Source: Nymphaea colorata (taxonomy: Eukaryota > Streptophyta > Magnoliopsida > Nymphaeales > Nymphaeaceae). From it: 60,000 nt of DNA. The stretch covers positions 8,770,417 through 8,830,416 of the forward strand of contig NC_045149.1 of assembly GCF_008831285.2 (NCBI RefSeq), given 5' to 3'. Shown here one piece after another: positions 11,800 to 22,829 of this stretch; position 1 is the first letter of the stretch; each line of letters starts with the position of its first letter. The notes under the pieces were generated by a model. It had not been told where the DNA came from and did not search any database. It saw only the letters and a list, made by a program, of their open reading frames with translations. The translations under genes and the position numbers were made by a program.

Positions 11800-11978
11800 C
11801 TGAAAAAAGCTGTGAGGGCAAGAAGAGCAGCCTGTGATGTACCATCCCTTTCAAGATTTTCATCTGAACTAATGGTTTCTGCCTTGACAGCCTCGTCTCT
11901 ATTGACAGCAGGTTGATTAAGAACAGAAAGGACATGATCCAGAAACAAAACAGAAAGAACTGCATGTTGTGAGAAAGC
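11800..11978 (-). CDS. SGR6: SGR6 window exon 28
   Basis: 179 bp ending in phase 2. Acceptor TTATAG, donor GTTTGC. Encodes [20 protein letters not shown], a polar variable linker, and [10 protein letters not shown]. Confidence 0.91.
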
Positions 11979-12063
11979 CTATAACAAGAAAAGGAATGTT
12001 AGGGAGGTTGAACATATGGAAAGAGGTTTTCTGATCCTTGCAAAAATTCATACTAATACTCAC

Positions 12064-12195
12064 ATAGAATGCATCCTGTACTGGCCAGCTGCCTCGTAAT
12101 CTGGTTATATCCTTTCTAATAATATCTCTCTCAGCTGCAGTTAGTACTTCATTGAAAACAACTCCAGAAATGGTACACTCAGCAAGGGAGCAGAT
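12064..12195 (-). CDS. SGR6: SGR6 window exon 27
   Basis: 132 bp, 44 codons. Acceptor CAAAAG, donor GTGAGT. Encodes [18 protein letters not shown] and [16 protein letters not shown]. Confidence 0.92.
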
Positions 12196-12318
12196 CTTTT
12201 GTGTGTTTAAGAAACATGATATATGAAAATCAGCAGATCACAACAACGAACTACTTAAGTAAACTAGCTTGATATTCTAGGCATTAATATTCTGAACTTA
12301 ACAAAACACAAAAGATAC

Positions 12319-12391
12319 AGCAGAAAGAACTTCCTGACGCAAATTCTTGTCAGAGACATAGAGAGTGGCAGAAAGCAAAGACTGGGATATC
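12319..12391 (-). CDS. SGR6: SGR6 window exon 26
   Basis: 73 bp. Acceptor GAACAG, donor GTATCT. Encodes SLLSATLYVSDKNLRQEVLS. A nearby AG (TCCCAG) would break the phase, so the GAACAG acceptor was chosen. Confidence 0.87.
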
Positions 12392-12490
12392 CTGTTCCAT
12401 CATCAACATCACAAAATGGACGGATAAATAATCAGCAGTAATAGTTTCAACACGACAAAAGGCAAGTTTGTCCAGGGTTAGGAAATGGAC

Positions 12491-12624
12491 CTTGAAATAT
12501 CAGCTTCAGTTAATTCACCTCCACGTCTAGTTATAAACTCTACAACAGCATAAACGGAACCAAGGGCTGACTGCCTGATTTTGTCTCGGATAGCACCAAC
12601 ACATGCATAAAGGGTGGCAACAAG
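12491..12624 (-). CDS. SGR6: SGR6 window exon 25
   Basis: 134 bp ending in phase 2. Acceptor TCGCAG. Donor GTCCAT is weak beyond the GT. Encodes IRDKIRQSALGSVYAVVEFI and RRGGELTEADISR. Confidence 0.88.
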
Positions 12625-12703
12625 CTGCGAAAGATGATCATTTCAAATCTGCAAAATAGAATCTTGAATAATCAAATCATATGAAAAAGAAACAGATCCT
12701 CAC

Positions 12704-12778
12704 TTCATCTTTGGTAAGAAGTGTACAGACAGAAGAAACAATTCTGTTCAACACCTCTGACTGATCAATGGAAGCGTC
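12704..12778 (-). CDS. SGR6: SGR6 window exon 24
   Basis: 75 bp, 25 codons. Acceptor TTGCAG, donor GTGAGG. Encodes DASIDQSEVLNRIVSSVCTL. It is followed by a 79-bp intron. Confidence 0.91.
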
Positions 12779-12973
12779 CTGCAAGAAGAAAGAAAATATT
12801 TTTCAAATTTGAAGTATACAATCATATGAACGTAAAACATGCATTACTGAAATCAAATTGAACAATATGTAGGAAAACTAAGTAGAGTACTTGATCTCTT
12901 AAGAATAGCTACAATCTCGCATTATCAACATTAAGTTGATCAATAAGTAAGAAAACTGAGCAGAAAAGTTTAC

Positions 12974-13102
12974 ACTTTTCAGAATAGCAACAATATCTTC
13001 TAGAGAACCCAAAGCACTGTATGCCATCTCTATCTCCTTATCACTTTCTGGTTCAAAGGGTCTAGGAAGAGAGAGAGACAAGCTGAATAAGAGATCCAGT
13101 AT
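12974..13102 (-). CDS. SGR6: SGR6 window exon 23
   Basis: 129 bp, phase 0. Acceptor TTTCAG, donor GTAAAC. Encodes [14 protein letters not shown], an acidic linker, then [15 protein letters not shown]. Confidence 0.9.
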
Positions 13103-13174
13103 CTGAAAAAGAGAAAAATTAATTTTAAGCAATGCACTTGAGATGAGTTCAGTAACAGGTGAGTCCATGCTAAC

Positions 13175-13284
13175 CTGAGAAGAAACTTTTCTAACTTCAG
13201 AATTCGTGTCTGCACAGCGTGGCAGATAAACAATGACTCTTTCCCCAAGGTTCAAGGCTTCTCGATTAGGCAACAAAAATTTTG
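13175..13284 (-). CDS. SGR6: SGR6 window exon 22
   Basis: 110 bp. Acceptor ATGCAG, donor GTTAGC. Encodes [20 protein letters not shown] and [14 protein letters not shown]. Confidence 0.93.
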
Positions 13285-13387
13285 CTGCATATAAAACAGA
13301 AACACCATTCTACATACTCAACATCAAGAAGTATTCAACATAAAATAATACTTGGAGCATCTTTCAGTTTCTAAGGTAGACTATTAC

Positions 13388-13629
13388 ATGAAAAATTGAG
13401 AGAATTTCTCTGTGTAGGCTGCGCAATGAATTGGTGGCCATGTATGCAACTACCAGCACAACCAAGGGGACAATACCCACTGGAACAAACAGAGCGGAAT
13501 TTAAGAAGTAACTCGTACACTGCAGTACATCCTCTTCTCCTAAGGTGATCAAGATCAGATGAAATATATTGATCAATTCTCCTAAGCATATGAAGCAATT
13601 GTTCTGCTCTGCTTCTCCCGTCCTCACCA
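13388..13629 (-). CDS. SGR6: SGR6 window exon 21, with cysteine cluster
   Basis: 242 bp, the longest exon here. Acceptor AACCAG, donor GTAATA. Starts [20 protein letters not shown]. Also holds a cysteine cluster, [17 protein letters not shown], that I recall as conserved in the plant family. Longer open frames over the same place are in other registers and are not coding. Confidence 0.92.
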
Positions 13630-15336
13630 CTGGTTTAAATATTTATGCAATTAATTAATAATGTAAAATAAAAGCAATACAACTAAAACTCAAGATGAAT
13701 TAAGTTGCAATGAGGCATTGAACCATGCACCATGTAATCATGAACATTAAGAGAAAGGTTATTCCAGTATTCCAGGATCAGACATGTCCCCAGGGTTGTC
13801 AAATGATGAGATGGAAAAATTTATGAAAAGGAAAAGCAGTCATCCATTCACATTATGTATGAAATGGTACAAAGTTCAACAGGATCACCAAAAAAACAAG
13901 ATCATGTTAGTGTTGACTACAAAAGTTGATTTATGCAGGTTTATAACAGTAGCATCAAGCGAGAAAGTATGGACAATAGCCTAAAAGATTCTCATATTGT
14001 AAAAAAAGTATAAAACTGATACCAAATCAAAGCCCTGAACAGACATCATCTTCTCTAGAAATCATGTAATCAAGCTAAAAGGTAATCTAGTCCAACTATA
14101 TAGTTAAAATCCCTGCCAACTTAGATTTGACGCTAGTGCTAGTTGTAAAAATATAGATAACATCTATATTTCTGACATCCAAAACATCCCTCTTAAATGC
14201 ACTGAGAGAAAACGATGCAATAAGGCACAAATGAATAGTATATCAAATCAAAAGAATGCTAAAAGGAAGCGTACAAGCAGGGAAAGCAGTCCCTTTTATA
14301 GAAAAAGGAGACTAACACTAGGCACACTAACAGTATTGGGGAAATATGAATGCTAGACTAGTATGTGGCCCAACAGTTTCACTTTTTCCCATGAGAATCC
14401 AAGTTAAAATTTATGTTAATGATAAATACTCAAGAGACTTAAAAGAAAGGACAGAAAACCATGATTGCAACACGTAGTTCTCATAGTTGAGTTTCTTACA
14501 ATATTGAGCAGACTGAAGAATTCATTTCATATAACAAGTTCACCTATGCAAACTGAAATATATGAAAATATATGAAAGAAAAAGAAGTTTCATCTATGCA
14601 AACTGGAATATATGAAAAAAAAAATGAATAGAAGATACCCAGCCCACCTAGTTGTATGAAAAAATAGCCCTCCACTATGTCATTGAATTAGATTTCTTTT
14701 TGAAGAATGAGGAAAATTGTACATTTTTTCATCAATGATGCTAATCTTGATCAAATTCATTTACTTGTAACCCTTTAGGTAACTTGAATATCCACCATTA
14801 CACGTGTACCTGTAGATACGTATTTTAGATAAGTATGCAAACACACATGACAAAAGAACGTTCTTGGAGGTATACTCCACAAGAGAGTAGCCATGAATTC
14901 TACACCTGATTTAATAAGGTTCCAAACCTCAGCTATCCATAGCTTCGAACAGTGTAACTTGTTGAACCTAGGCTGCAATCTCACAACTATCTTCCACATG
15001 TGGAAAAGAAACAGTTGTCTTAATACCACAGATTTTTTTTTCCTTCTGGGCTCTTTTATCATGCATCTTTTCTTAATCTGCTGAGCTGGAAGGAAACTAC
15101 AATTCATTCCTTTTAGTTCATGAAACACACAAAGAAAGTAGATGGTGAGCAAAATGCATTTTCAGGAACCCAGCTTTTCTTGCTTTATTCAAGATTGACG
15201 ATAAAACTGGAATCACACAATTCACACCTAATCTCTCATATTCAGTTTCCCACTATGCTAGAAATATGTGGGCCCCAGGAAAAGAAAGAACTACTCTCCT
15301 GTTGACATGAAACATATCAGCTCTTGGACATCTTTA
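13630..15336. other. Intron between SGR6 exons 20 and 21, right-hand unique part
   Basis: AT-rich sequence with small open frames only. No transposon ends, RNA gene or exon recognised here. Confidence 0.6.
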
Positions 15337-15344
15337 CTATGCAT

Positions 15345-16102
15345 CAGTGTTGTACGTATCGTACGATACGGGGCCGTATCGTTTGCAAAATACGATACGA
15401 TACACCCCCTGTATCGCAAATGGGGGTGTATTGTACTTGTATCGTACGATACGTGCGATACGGGCCCCCGTATCGTACGATACGTGCGATACGGGCCCCC
15501 GTATCGTACGATACGGTGCGATACGGCCCGTATCGTACGATACGGGCTGATTTCTAAAAAGGAGACTTGAACCCCATTTTTTCGAGTTTTTTTTTATAAA
15601 AACCCACCCCTTCCTCATTTCTAATCTATAGATTGTACCGTTTTAGAGGGAAATCATTGATTTCCATTGTGAAATCATCGATTGTCACCGTGAAATCATC
15701 TATTAAACCATGGATTTGTGCATGGGTGGCTGATTCCCATTGAGAGGAAATGGTTTTTTTTTTTAAACCATGAAGATAAAGATGAAAATTGAAAAGAATG
15801 ATATTGTTATGAATTTTGATGTCTATGAAGTATGAATGATGAACCGTGAACGTGTAAGTTTATAGCATTTAGCAAAATAATAAGTCTATCATTATCTAAA
15901 AGACTAAACCATGTTTTCTATGAAGAATTTATTATTTTTAATTTTTTCTGATTTTTTATGAATTTTTCGATTTTTTAAAAAAAAAAATTCTGATTTATTA
16001 TTATTATTTTTTTAAAATTTACGATACGGTTACGATACGTTACGATACTGCGTATCTTAAAGCCCGACCGATACGCCTTACGATACGCTTTTTACAACAT
16101 TG
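15345..16102. mobile_element. hAT-type element with GTATCGTACGATAC palindromes, 758 bp
   Basis: Ends are CAGTGTTGTAC at 15345 and TACAACATTG at 16102, giving the inverted repeat CARTGTTGTA. The 8-bp direct repeat CTATGCAT flanks it exactly (15337-15344 and 16103-16110). About 200 bp at the left end and 80 bp at the right end are packed with GTATCG and CGATAC words in both orientations, many forming perfect palindromes. Subterminal repeats of this type bind transposase in hAT elements (known of the superfamily). There is no transposase frame. A 3'-truncated relative lies at 27214. Confidence 0.9.
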
Positions 16103-16113
16103 CTATGCATAAC

Positions 16114-16374
16114 CTATGATAAATGGGTGTGGCTGAAAATGTCAAGCACCCGTGTGACTGGTGCGGAACTGGACACAGCTGCCTTAATTTTGTATTTCAG
16201 GTATTTTTTATTTATTTTTGTATCTTTTGGGTATCTTTTGTTACTTTTTATTCAATAAATATAATATGTTATGAATATAAACAATGAATTTATGTGTGTA
16301 CTTAGCTAAAATCTTATATCCAAACCCAAACTTTTAAAATTCTTCACACTAGTACCCATACCCATGTGACATAG
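16114..16374. mobile_element. Decayed miniature element of the CTATGTCACATGGGT family
   Basis: The right end GTACCCATACCCATGTGACATAG and left end CTATGATAAATGGGTGTGG are imperfect inverted repeats (about 15 of 19 positions). The middle (GCTGCCTTAATTTTGTATTT) recurs reversed near 51110-51327. No target duplication found. It starts 4 bp right of the duplication of the neighbouring hAT element. Confidence 0.55.
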
Positions 16375-16389
16375 ATCTTTTGTCTGTAT

Positions 16390-16735
16390 GAGCATGTGAA
16401 GCAGTGATTAGAGATCCACACTCTAATCCCAAGGGAAGGCATGGATCAGAAGAAAATAGAACACAAATTGAAAGAAGGAAAATAAAGAAAGTAATGGAAA
16501 AGCACAAATTAACAAAAAAAAAAAGTAATGAAGGTTTTCTTAATCAACTTCACTAATCTCAAAATAGAGAAACATGCCCTTTAAATAGGGCTGCTGCCAA
16601 AACAAATGGATATCAGATCCATAACAAAAAGGCAATATCCAAACACTGATAACAAAAAAAAAAAAAAAAAAAAATCCAAATCCAATAATTAAATGGATCG
16701 TGAACAGCTTTGTGTAAATCTCCTTGATTCGTCTC
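16390..16735. repeat. Dispersed repeat D, copy 1
   Basis: Shares AGCAGTGATTAGAG...CTCTAATCCC and CATGCCCTTTAAATAGGGCT with copies near 28918 and 40100. It may be a solo LTR read backwards or a short interspersed element; I could not fix its ends. It includes a 20-bp A run at about 16650-16672. Confidence 0.55.
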
Positions 16736-16844
16736 ATGACGATGAGATTTATTCAACACTGATTCGATCAGACACCATGAGATCTTCAAGTTTCTTCTCA
16801 GAATTTTTATCTTATTTTGTAGCCGAATCATTGCTCGACTCCTC

Positions 16845-17505
16845 TAGTAGTGCCCGATGTTTTGGGCATGGGGGACACCTATTTTTGTTCCAACATCTGG
16901 ACTCTAGATAACCCAGACGACCACAAAAGGTACACTGTAACTTTCCATGGCCTCCATTCCCTCAACCACCACCTCTCCCTCAACGTTAGGGGAGCCACGG
17001 CCACAACCTCCATATGCAGCAAGAGCAAAGGCACTAGAACCATTTGGTGGTTGAGTTAAAGAGCAAGTTGACTGAACCTGTTATAAGCTTCTACCAAATC
17101 ATGGATCTCAGCCCCTGTAAGCATTTGTGCATTTGCTACACTATACTCAGTAGATAAGCCGAACAAGAATCGAGCAACCATGGTTCTCTCGAGATAAGCT
17201 TTTTTGACATGCATCACAAAGAGGGCACATGGCATTCAACCTTTCATATGTAGCCTGTACAAAAGTAAATAATTGAGCCAAGTCTTGGTCCCCCTAATGG
17301 AGATAGAATATATCTTGTTCAGTTTGAAAGATTCTGCTAACATTCTTCTCCTGGGAACAAGTACTACGAAGTTGGTCCCACATTTGTTTAGCAGTTTTGT
17401 AATAGCATATCCCACTAGCAATCTATTGTTGCACACCGTTCATCATCCATGCCATCACAATACTGTTATCTTCAGCCCATGTAGCATATCATCCCACCTT
17501 CTCTT
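16845..17505 (-). pseudogene. Copia-C gag, downstream half
   Basis: Broken minus frames read WYATWAEDNS, a gag core, and a degenerate zinc knuckle CTFCGRLGYLESRC (H replaced by Y) near 16,890. It continues the gag piece at 22626-22829, from which copia-2 separates it. The left edge is unclear. Confidence 0.75.
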
Positions 17506-17787
17506 TGTAAGAATCCTCACAAAATCACGTCTCTCCGTCTGAAAATCAAATAGATTGAGAAGAGAGGATAGGAGAGAAGACAATGGAGGAAAGGGAGCAG
17601 TCGGCCAATACAGCCCTGCGTTCCTTAATCTCTATTATAAAATTAACCTAATCAGGTTACAACAAAATGTACAAAAATATATGAACATTTACAAGAATGC
17701 CACCACCTAGTATGTTTAGGCGTGTGGATATAAGAGAAGTGGGTCGGGTCTGAACAGACCCGATCCCCCAAATGAACAAACTTAACA
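17506..17787 (-). repeat. 3' LTR of copia-2
   Basis: 282 bp, paired with 22344-22625 at about 96 percent by eye. The last pol codons run through the polypurine tract, and the stop TAA lies inside the first bases of this LTR. Confidence 0.96.
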
Positions 17788-18618
17788 GCCCCCCTCAAGT
17801 TGTGCATGAGATTTGATCATGCACAACTTGTTCTTCAATTCCCAAAAATGCTGCCCTGTGAGTCCTTTGGTAAAGAGATCAGCTATCTGTTCACTGGTGG
17901 ATATATAAGTAGGCAAGATCTCGGCTTCTTCAACCTTCTGACCAATGAAGTGTTGATCAATCTCTATGTGTTTGGTACGATTATGCAAAATGGGGTTGAA
18001 GGCAATTTTTATCGCACTTTGTTTGTCACATAGTAATGATGATTGAACAATAGGAAGATTGAGCTCTCCAAGCAAATGTCGTAACCATGACCCTTCAGCT
18101 GTCCCTGCAGCCATTGCTCTATACTTTGCCTCAGTGCTAGATCGTGCAACCGCACGCTGCTTTTTACTGCTCCAACAAATGAGATTAGAATCAAGAAAAA
18201 GGTAGAAACCTAAAACTGATCGTCGGTCATCAGGATCTCCTGCCCAGTCTGCATCAGTATATGTATATATGCTATGTCCAAGAGAAACGTTGGGACATTT
18301 TGTGTAGACCAGTCCATCGCCAAGAGTAGCTTTGCGATACCGTAAGATCCGCTTAGCGGCATCCATATGTCCTTCGGTGGGTGCATGCATAAACTGAGAG
18401 ATTTGATTTACAACATATACTATGTCTGGAAGAGTAAAAGTGAGGTATTGTAACATACCAACAATGCTGCGATAGAATGTAGGATTGGAATATGCAGCAG
18501 TTCCATCAGAGGCAGTCAATTTAGTGTTCAGAACACTAGGAGTAGTTATGGGTTTGCAATTAGTCATACCTGCCCTGTCCAAAACATCAAGAGTATACTT
18601 GTGTTGTGTAAGAGTCAA
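17782..18618 (-). pseudogene. Copia-2 RT end and RNase H
   Basis: 278 codons. RNase H acidic sites are visible in YTDADWAGDPDDRRS, EAKYRAMA and LLCDKQSAIKIA; the end reads HIEIDQHFI, ADLFTKGL and HAQLEGGC. The stop overlaps the 3' LTR. The domain itself is uninterrupted. Confidence 0.94.
17788..17801 (-). other. Polypurine tract of copia-2
   Basis: Minus strand reads AACTTGAGGGGGGC immediately before the 3' LTR; it is the plus-strand DNA primer site in copia replication. Confidence 0.9.
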
Positions 18619-18648
18619 TCTATCATTCGTCCTATCAAGTTCAACACC

Positions 18649-19657
18649 CTAAAAATACCGTAATTCGCCGAGATCCTTCATCTTGAATTCTTGCTTCAAC
18701 ATGCCTTTAACATAAGATATATGTGAAGAAGAATTCCCAGTTATAACAATATCATCAACATATATAAGTAACCAAGTGGTAGCTTCTCCGGTATGATAGA
18801 TAAACAAGGACTGATCGAGGGAGCTTCGGAGAAAACCAACTTGTTGTATATGATGAGAAAACCGATCGAACCATGATCTAGAAGCTTGCTTCAACCCATA
18901 TAGAGACTTGTGTAATTTACAAACCCATTTTTGAGGATCATGAGTAGTATAGCCGGGAGGTTGCTCCATGTATACCTCTTCCTTAAGAATCCCATGAAGA
19001 AAGGCATTTTTGACATCTAACTGATAAAGAGGCCATCCATATGAGACTGCAAGAGAAATAATCAAACATATTGTTCCCATCTTGATGACCGGACTGAATG
19101 TTTCATCATAATCTTCCCCATATTGCTGAGTGAAACCGCGCGCCACAAGACGTGCTTTATGTCGATCAATGCTACCATCTGACTTATATTTTAGTTTGTA
19201 AACCCATTTGGACCCCACAACATTCTTATCAGCAGGACGAGGGACAATATGCCAAGTCTGACACTCATGCAAGGCTGCCATTTCCTCATTCATAGCTTCA
19301 ACCCAACATTTCCTTACTCGCATGGTGATAAAATTTTGGTTCCACCTTTTTGCTGACTTCTGTCATAAACAGCTGAAAATCCAAAGAAAAATTGTTATAG
19401 CTCACCCATCTATCAATAGGATGTCGCACGCGTTGTGATTGGCGTGGAACTGCAGTAGGAACTGACCGCCTAGAAAACACCAGGCCTGAGAACCGATTAT
19501 GTATAGGTGGATCATTGGGCTGAGAAGATAAAGGTATGCTGTCCAAGGAAGTAGTATTGTTCGAGGAACTGCTTACAAGTGTCTCGAGCTCATTAACAGC
19601 TTGCTCCTTGTGCTCAGTCAACATTTCTGCCCCTTGTCTTAAGATTTCAGCATGTAG
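18649..19657 (-). pseudogene. Copia-2 integrase tail and reverse transcriptase
   Basis: Two frames overlap near 19298-19323, marking a one-base slip. RT then reads VYKLKYKSDGSIDRHKARLV, QLDVKNAFLHG, LYGLKQASRSWF and the catalytic YVDD intact in LLIYVDDIVITGN. A TAG at about 18649 follows LRYF, where related elements have a coding codon. Confidence 0.94.
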
Positions 19658-21304
19658 TCAAGTATCATAAACCTCATTTTTGTCCTGGAGTGTCACAGAA
19701 GTAGCCTTGGAATCCTGTAACCTGCTTTCATAAAAAACATGCCGTGAAATATGTACACGCCCAATTTTAGGGTTATAACACCTACAACCCTTGTAGTTTT
19801 CTGCATACCCTATAAATCTGCACAAAACAGCACGATCTTGAAATTTGTTTCGTAAGGAAACATCAACATGCACATAGCGCACACATCCAAAAACACGCAA
19901 CTCCTCATAATGTGGTTGTTCTTGATGTAATAGAAAAAATAGTGATTTTCCATCAAGCAAAGCCAATGGCAGTCGATTTATAACATGGACAGCCGTATGA
20001 AAAGCCTCGGTCCACAATGTCATAGGTAAGTCTGTTTCATGCATCATGCTGAGCGCGCTTTCAACAATATGCCTATGTTTCCTTTCAACAATTCCGTTTT
20101 GCTGACGTGTATGCGGGCATGAAATTTGTCTAGTGATCCAATTATCTAGTAAGTACTCAGTAAATTCATTAGAAATAAATTCACCACCACCATCACATTG
20201 AAAATGCACAATATTACTGGAATATTTATTCCGAACCAAGGCATGAAATTGAGTGAACAAACGGAAAACTTCTGATTTGTGTTCCATGAAATGGATCCAA
20301 GTATATCGAGAATATGAATCAATAAAAATGACATAGTATCTACTCCCAAAAGAAGAAGGAATTGAAGCAGGCCCCCAAGCGTCAGAATATATGGTGTCAA
20401 AAACCTCTGAAGCTCTTTTATTGATTAATTGAAAGGGAAGGGCATCGCTCTTACAGATATGACAACTTGAGCACATGCTGGACTCACTAACTGAACTTAG
20501 ACTGGACTTATCTAACAGTCTGTCTGCAACAAGACTTCGAACAAAAGACTGACTACAATGAGCTAACTGACCATGCCAAATGGATGGCTTATTATACTCT
20601 GCGACATTGACTTCACTATAACTTGGAAAACATGAATCTGAAGGGTGAGGTTTTGACAGCTGTGGAGCTTCTTCAAGGACATACATATTTCCTTTGCGAG
20701 TGCCCTCAGTAAATGTCTTCTTGGTTCGAGCATCCTTGACATAAACAGAAGATGGTGTGAATTCAACAGAGGAGTGAGTATCATCAATAAGTTTAGACAC
20801 TGAGATAATATTTTTCTTGACACTTGGGACAATAAGGACATTCTTTAATGGAATGGAAGAAGAGCCCATAGATATTTGTGCATTTCCAATGTGCGATATT
20901 GTGTGATGGGAACCATCTCCCGTGACAACTGAGCCTTGATCTAAATAAGGGAAAACACTAGAGAGATTACCTGTGTCACCAGTAACATGAGCTGCTGCTC
21001 CAGAGTCCACATACCACTCTCCTTGCTTGTTTTGTTTCAAGTGGAGCTTAGATAGGGCTGTCATGAGAAGTTGCTGCACGTCTGCTGAAACATTTGATGT
21101 CTGATTTGAGCCAGATGATGATGAAGCTGACCCTGCTGCTGCCTTGTTCTCACACCTAACCTGACTATTTTTGTTCTGAGGGTTGTGCCAACATTCTGAT
21201 TTTACATGCCCCCTCTTGTTGCAATAGAAACAAGTTGGAACCCTTCTAGATGTGGCAGAGGTAGTATTCATGCCTGGTGGTGTTGGGAGAATCCCTCTTC
21301 CCAT
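19658..21304 (-). pseudogene. Copia-2 zinc knuckle, protease and integrase
   Basis: A 548-codon segment begins just after the gag stop. Order: CCHC knuckle CFYCNKRGHVKSEC, protease WYVDSGAAAHVTG, pre-integrase HHCC zinc site (WHGQLAHCS then CSSCHIC), integrase core with IYSDAWGPAS, FQCDGGGEF and QQNGIVERKHRH. It ends in a TGA at about 19658, before the integrase tail and RT. Confidence 0.94.
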
Positions 21305-21319
21305 TCCTGTCTGAGAAGT

Positions 21320-22099
21320 CTAAGGACGAGTGCGATTCCCTTGCAGTGCATGTATCCCTGTGATCAGTACATTGTGGCTGTTGGAAGGAATTAAATTTTG
21401 TCGCTGAACACGACTAGCTTCGTGTTGAAAAAGCTTGGCCTTCAGATCTTCAAAAGATGGGAGGACAGGTAGGACTTCCAAGGCTGTGTAAAAAATGTCA
21501 AAATCTGTTCCCAGTCCACTCAAAGCTTGTTGCACTTTGTCCTTGTCGTTGATGGGATGTCCAATGGCAGCAAGCTGATCACTTACACTTTTAATTTCAT
21601 TCAAATATTCCAAAACTGTACGCGTCTCACGCTTGATGTCTTGAAATTGGCTTATTAATTGCAGAAACCGTGCTTCCGATACTTGAGAATACACTGTGGC
21701 AAGGGTAGACCACAACTCTAGGGCTGTTAAATCATCATCAATGCCTCCTAATACCTCCTCTGACAAGGTAGAAGTAATATAGGCAACAAGAGACTGGTCG
21801 TGAGCCAGCCAAACTTCATATTCAGAATTGTTTTCAGTAAGAGTTTCATATTCAAATCTGATTTCACTCACAGGCGAAGCCCCAGCAGCTTGATCTCCCA
21901 CTACGGTCTTCTTCACTTCACGATCAATATACTTTGGAAGTGCTGGAGTGGTGCCATCGATATGCCCATAGAGTCTATGACTTTTAATAAATGGGACAAT
22001 TTGACGTTTCCAAGTCAAATAGTTACTATGATTCAGTTTTTGAGAGATAAGTTGGGAGAGAAAGCTGGACGATAGAAGAGAGGGAGTCGACTGATCCAT
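21320..22099 (-). pseudogene. Copia-2 gag
   Basis: Starts MDQSTPSLLSSSF at 22099. Contains the retrotransposon gag core (LNHSNYLTWKRQIVPFI near the N-terminus, LAHDQSLVAYI, LEYLNEIKSVSDQL). A single TAG at 21320-21322 cuts it off from the zinc knuckle CFYCNKRGHVKSEC, which lies in the next frame segment. Only this nonsense change prevents a continuous gag-pol. Confidence 0.93.
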
Positions 22100-22330
22100 A
22101 ACTAAAAAGGAGATGATTAGGACAGGCGACGTGAGGCAAGATTTAGGGCAGCGACATATTAGGGCTAATCGATTAGGGCAAAATGATTAGGGCAAAATGA
22201 TTAGGGCAAATCACGCAAGTTTTAGGGCAGAAACTGAAATGAGGGATAACCACGCCAGAAAAGAGGATTTAGGGCAGATTAGGGCTAATCACATCAAACT
22301 GAAATCACTCACCGAAGGACGATGCAACCT
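22100..22330 (-). other. Copia-2 leader with GATTAGGGCAAAAT repeats
   Basis: The untranslated leader between gag and the primer site holds repeated TTAGGGCA words on the plus strand (around 22141-22290), including near-tandem copies with a 14-bp unit. It resembles telomere repeats only by chance. Confidence 0.75.
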
Positions 22331-22343
22331 GGCTCTGATACCA
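22331..22343 (-). other. Primer-binding site of copia-2
   Basis: Minus strand TGGTATCAGAGCC directly after the 5' LTR, matching initiator-Met tRNA. Confidence 0.93.
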
Positions 22344-22625
22344 TGTAAGAATCTTCACAAAATCACGTCTCTCCGTCTGAAAATCAGATAGATTGAGAAG
22401 AGAGGATAGGAGAGAAGACAATGGAAGAAAGGAAGCAGTCGGCCAATACAGCCCTGCGTTCCTTAATCTCTATTATAAAATTAACCCAATCAGGTTACAA
22501 CAAAATGTACAAAAATATATGAACATTTACAAGAATGCCACCGCCTAGTATGTTTAGGCGTGTGGATATAAGAGAAGTGGATCGGGTCTGAACAGATCCG
22601 ATCCCCCATACGAACAAACTTAACA
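22344..22625 (-). repeat. 5' LTR of copia-2
   Basis: 282 bp, adjacent to the primer-binding site at 22331-22343 and followed by the target duplication CTCTT. Confidence 0.96.
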
Positions 22626-22829
22626 CTCTTTAGGTTCATCCTTCTCTATGATATGATCTTTATGACGTTCAACCACTGACATCATGAAGGTCCGATGCCA
22701 AACTTCATAATTAGTTCCATCTAACTTAATGGAAGTGCAATAGGAGAAGGGAGTTGAGAAAGCCTTGTATTCCCCTTCCAAATCAGATTTACTAGAACTG
22801 CTTGAACCCTTCTCCTTTGCCATTTTCAC
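22626..22829 (-). pseudogene. Copia-C gag, N-terminal part
   Basis: Starts MKMAKEKGSSSSSKSDLEGE and reads SIKLDGTNYEVWHRTFMMSV and IIEKDEPKE, then meets the copia-2 target duplication. It is related to the gag of copia-3 and copia-4 (SIKLDG.NYE.W blocks). The rest is at 16845-17505. Confidence 0.85.

Larger units (their letters stand above)
17506..22625 (-). mobile_element. Copia-2: complete 5,120-bp Ty1/copia element, TSD CTCTT
   Basis: Two 282-bp LTRs (17506-17787 and 22344-22625) begin TGTAAGAATC and end ACTTAACA on the plus strand and differ at about 10 positions by eye. The 5-bp repeat CTCTT flanks the element (17501-17505, 22626-22630). Primer-binding site, gag, protease, integrase, RT, RNase H and polypurine tract occur in copia order on the minus strand. 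Three stops and one frameshift break the single long frame. It is inserted in copia-C gag. Confidence 0.97.

Noticed and set aside
15268-15618. Overlapping frames with repeated SYDT and RIVRY peptides on both strands
   Set aside because: They are translations of the GATACG palindrome array in the hAT element, open in several frames by periodicity.
22141-22290. Telomere-like TTAGGG words
   Set aside because: The unit is GATTAGGGCAAAAT, not the plant TTTAGGG, and it sits in the copia-2 leader.
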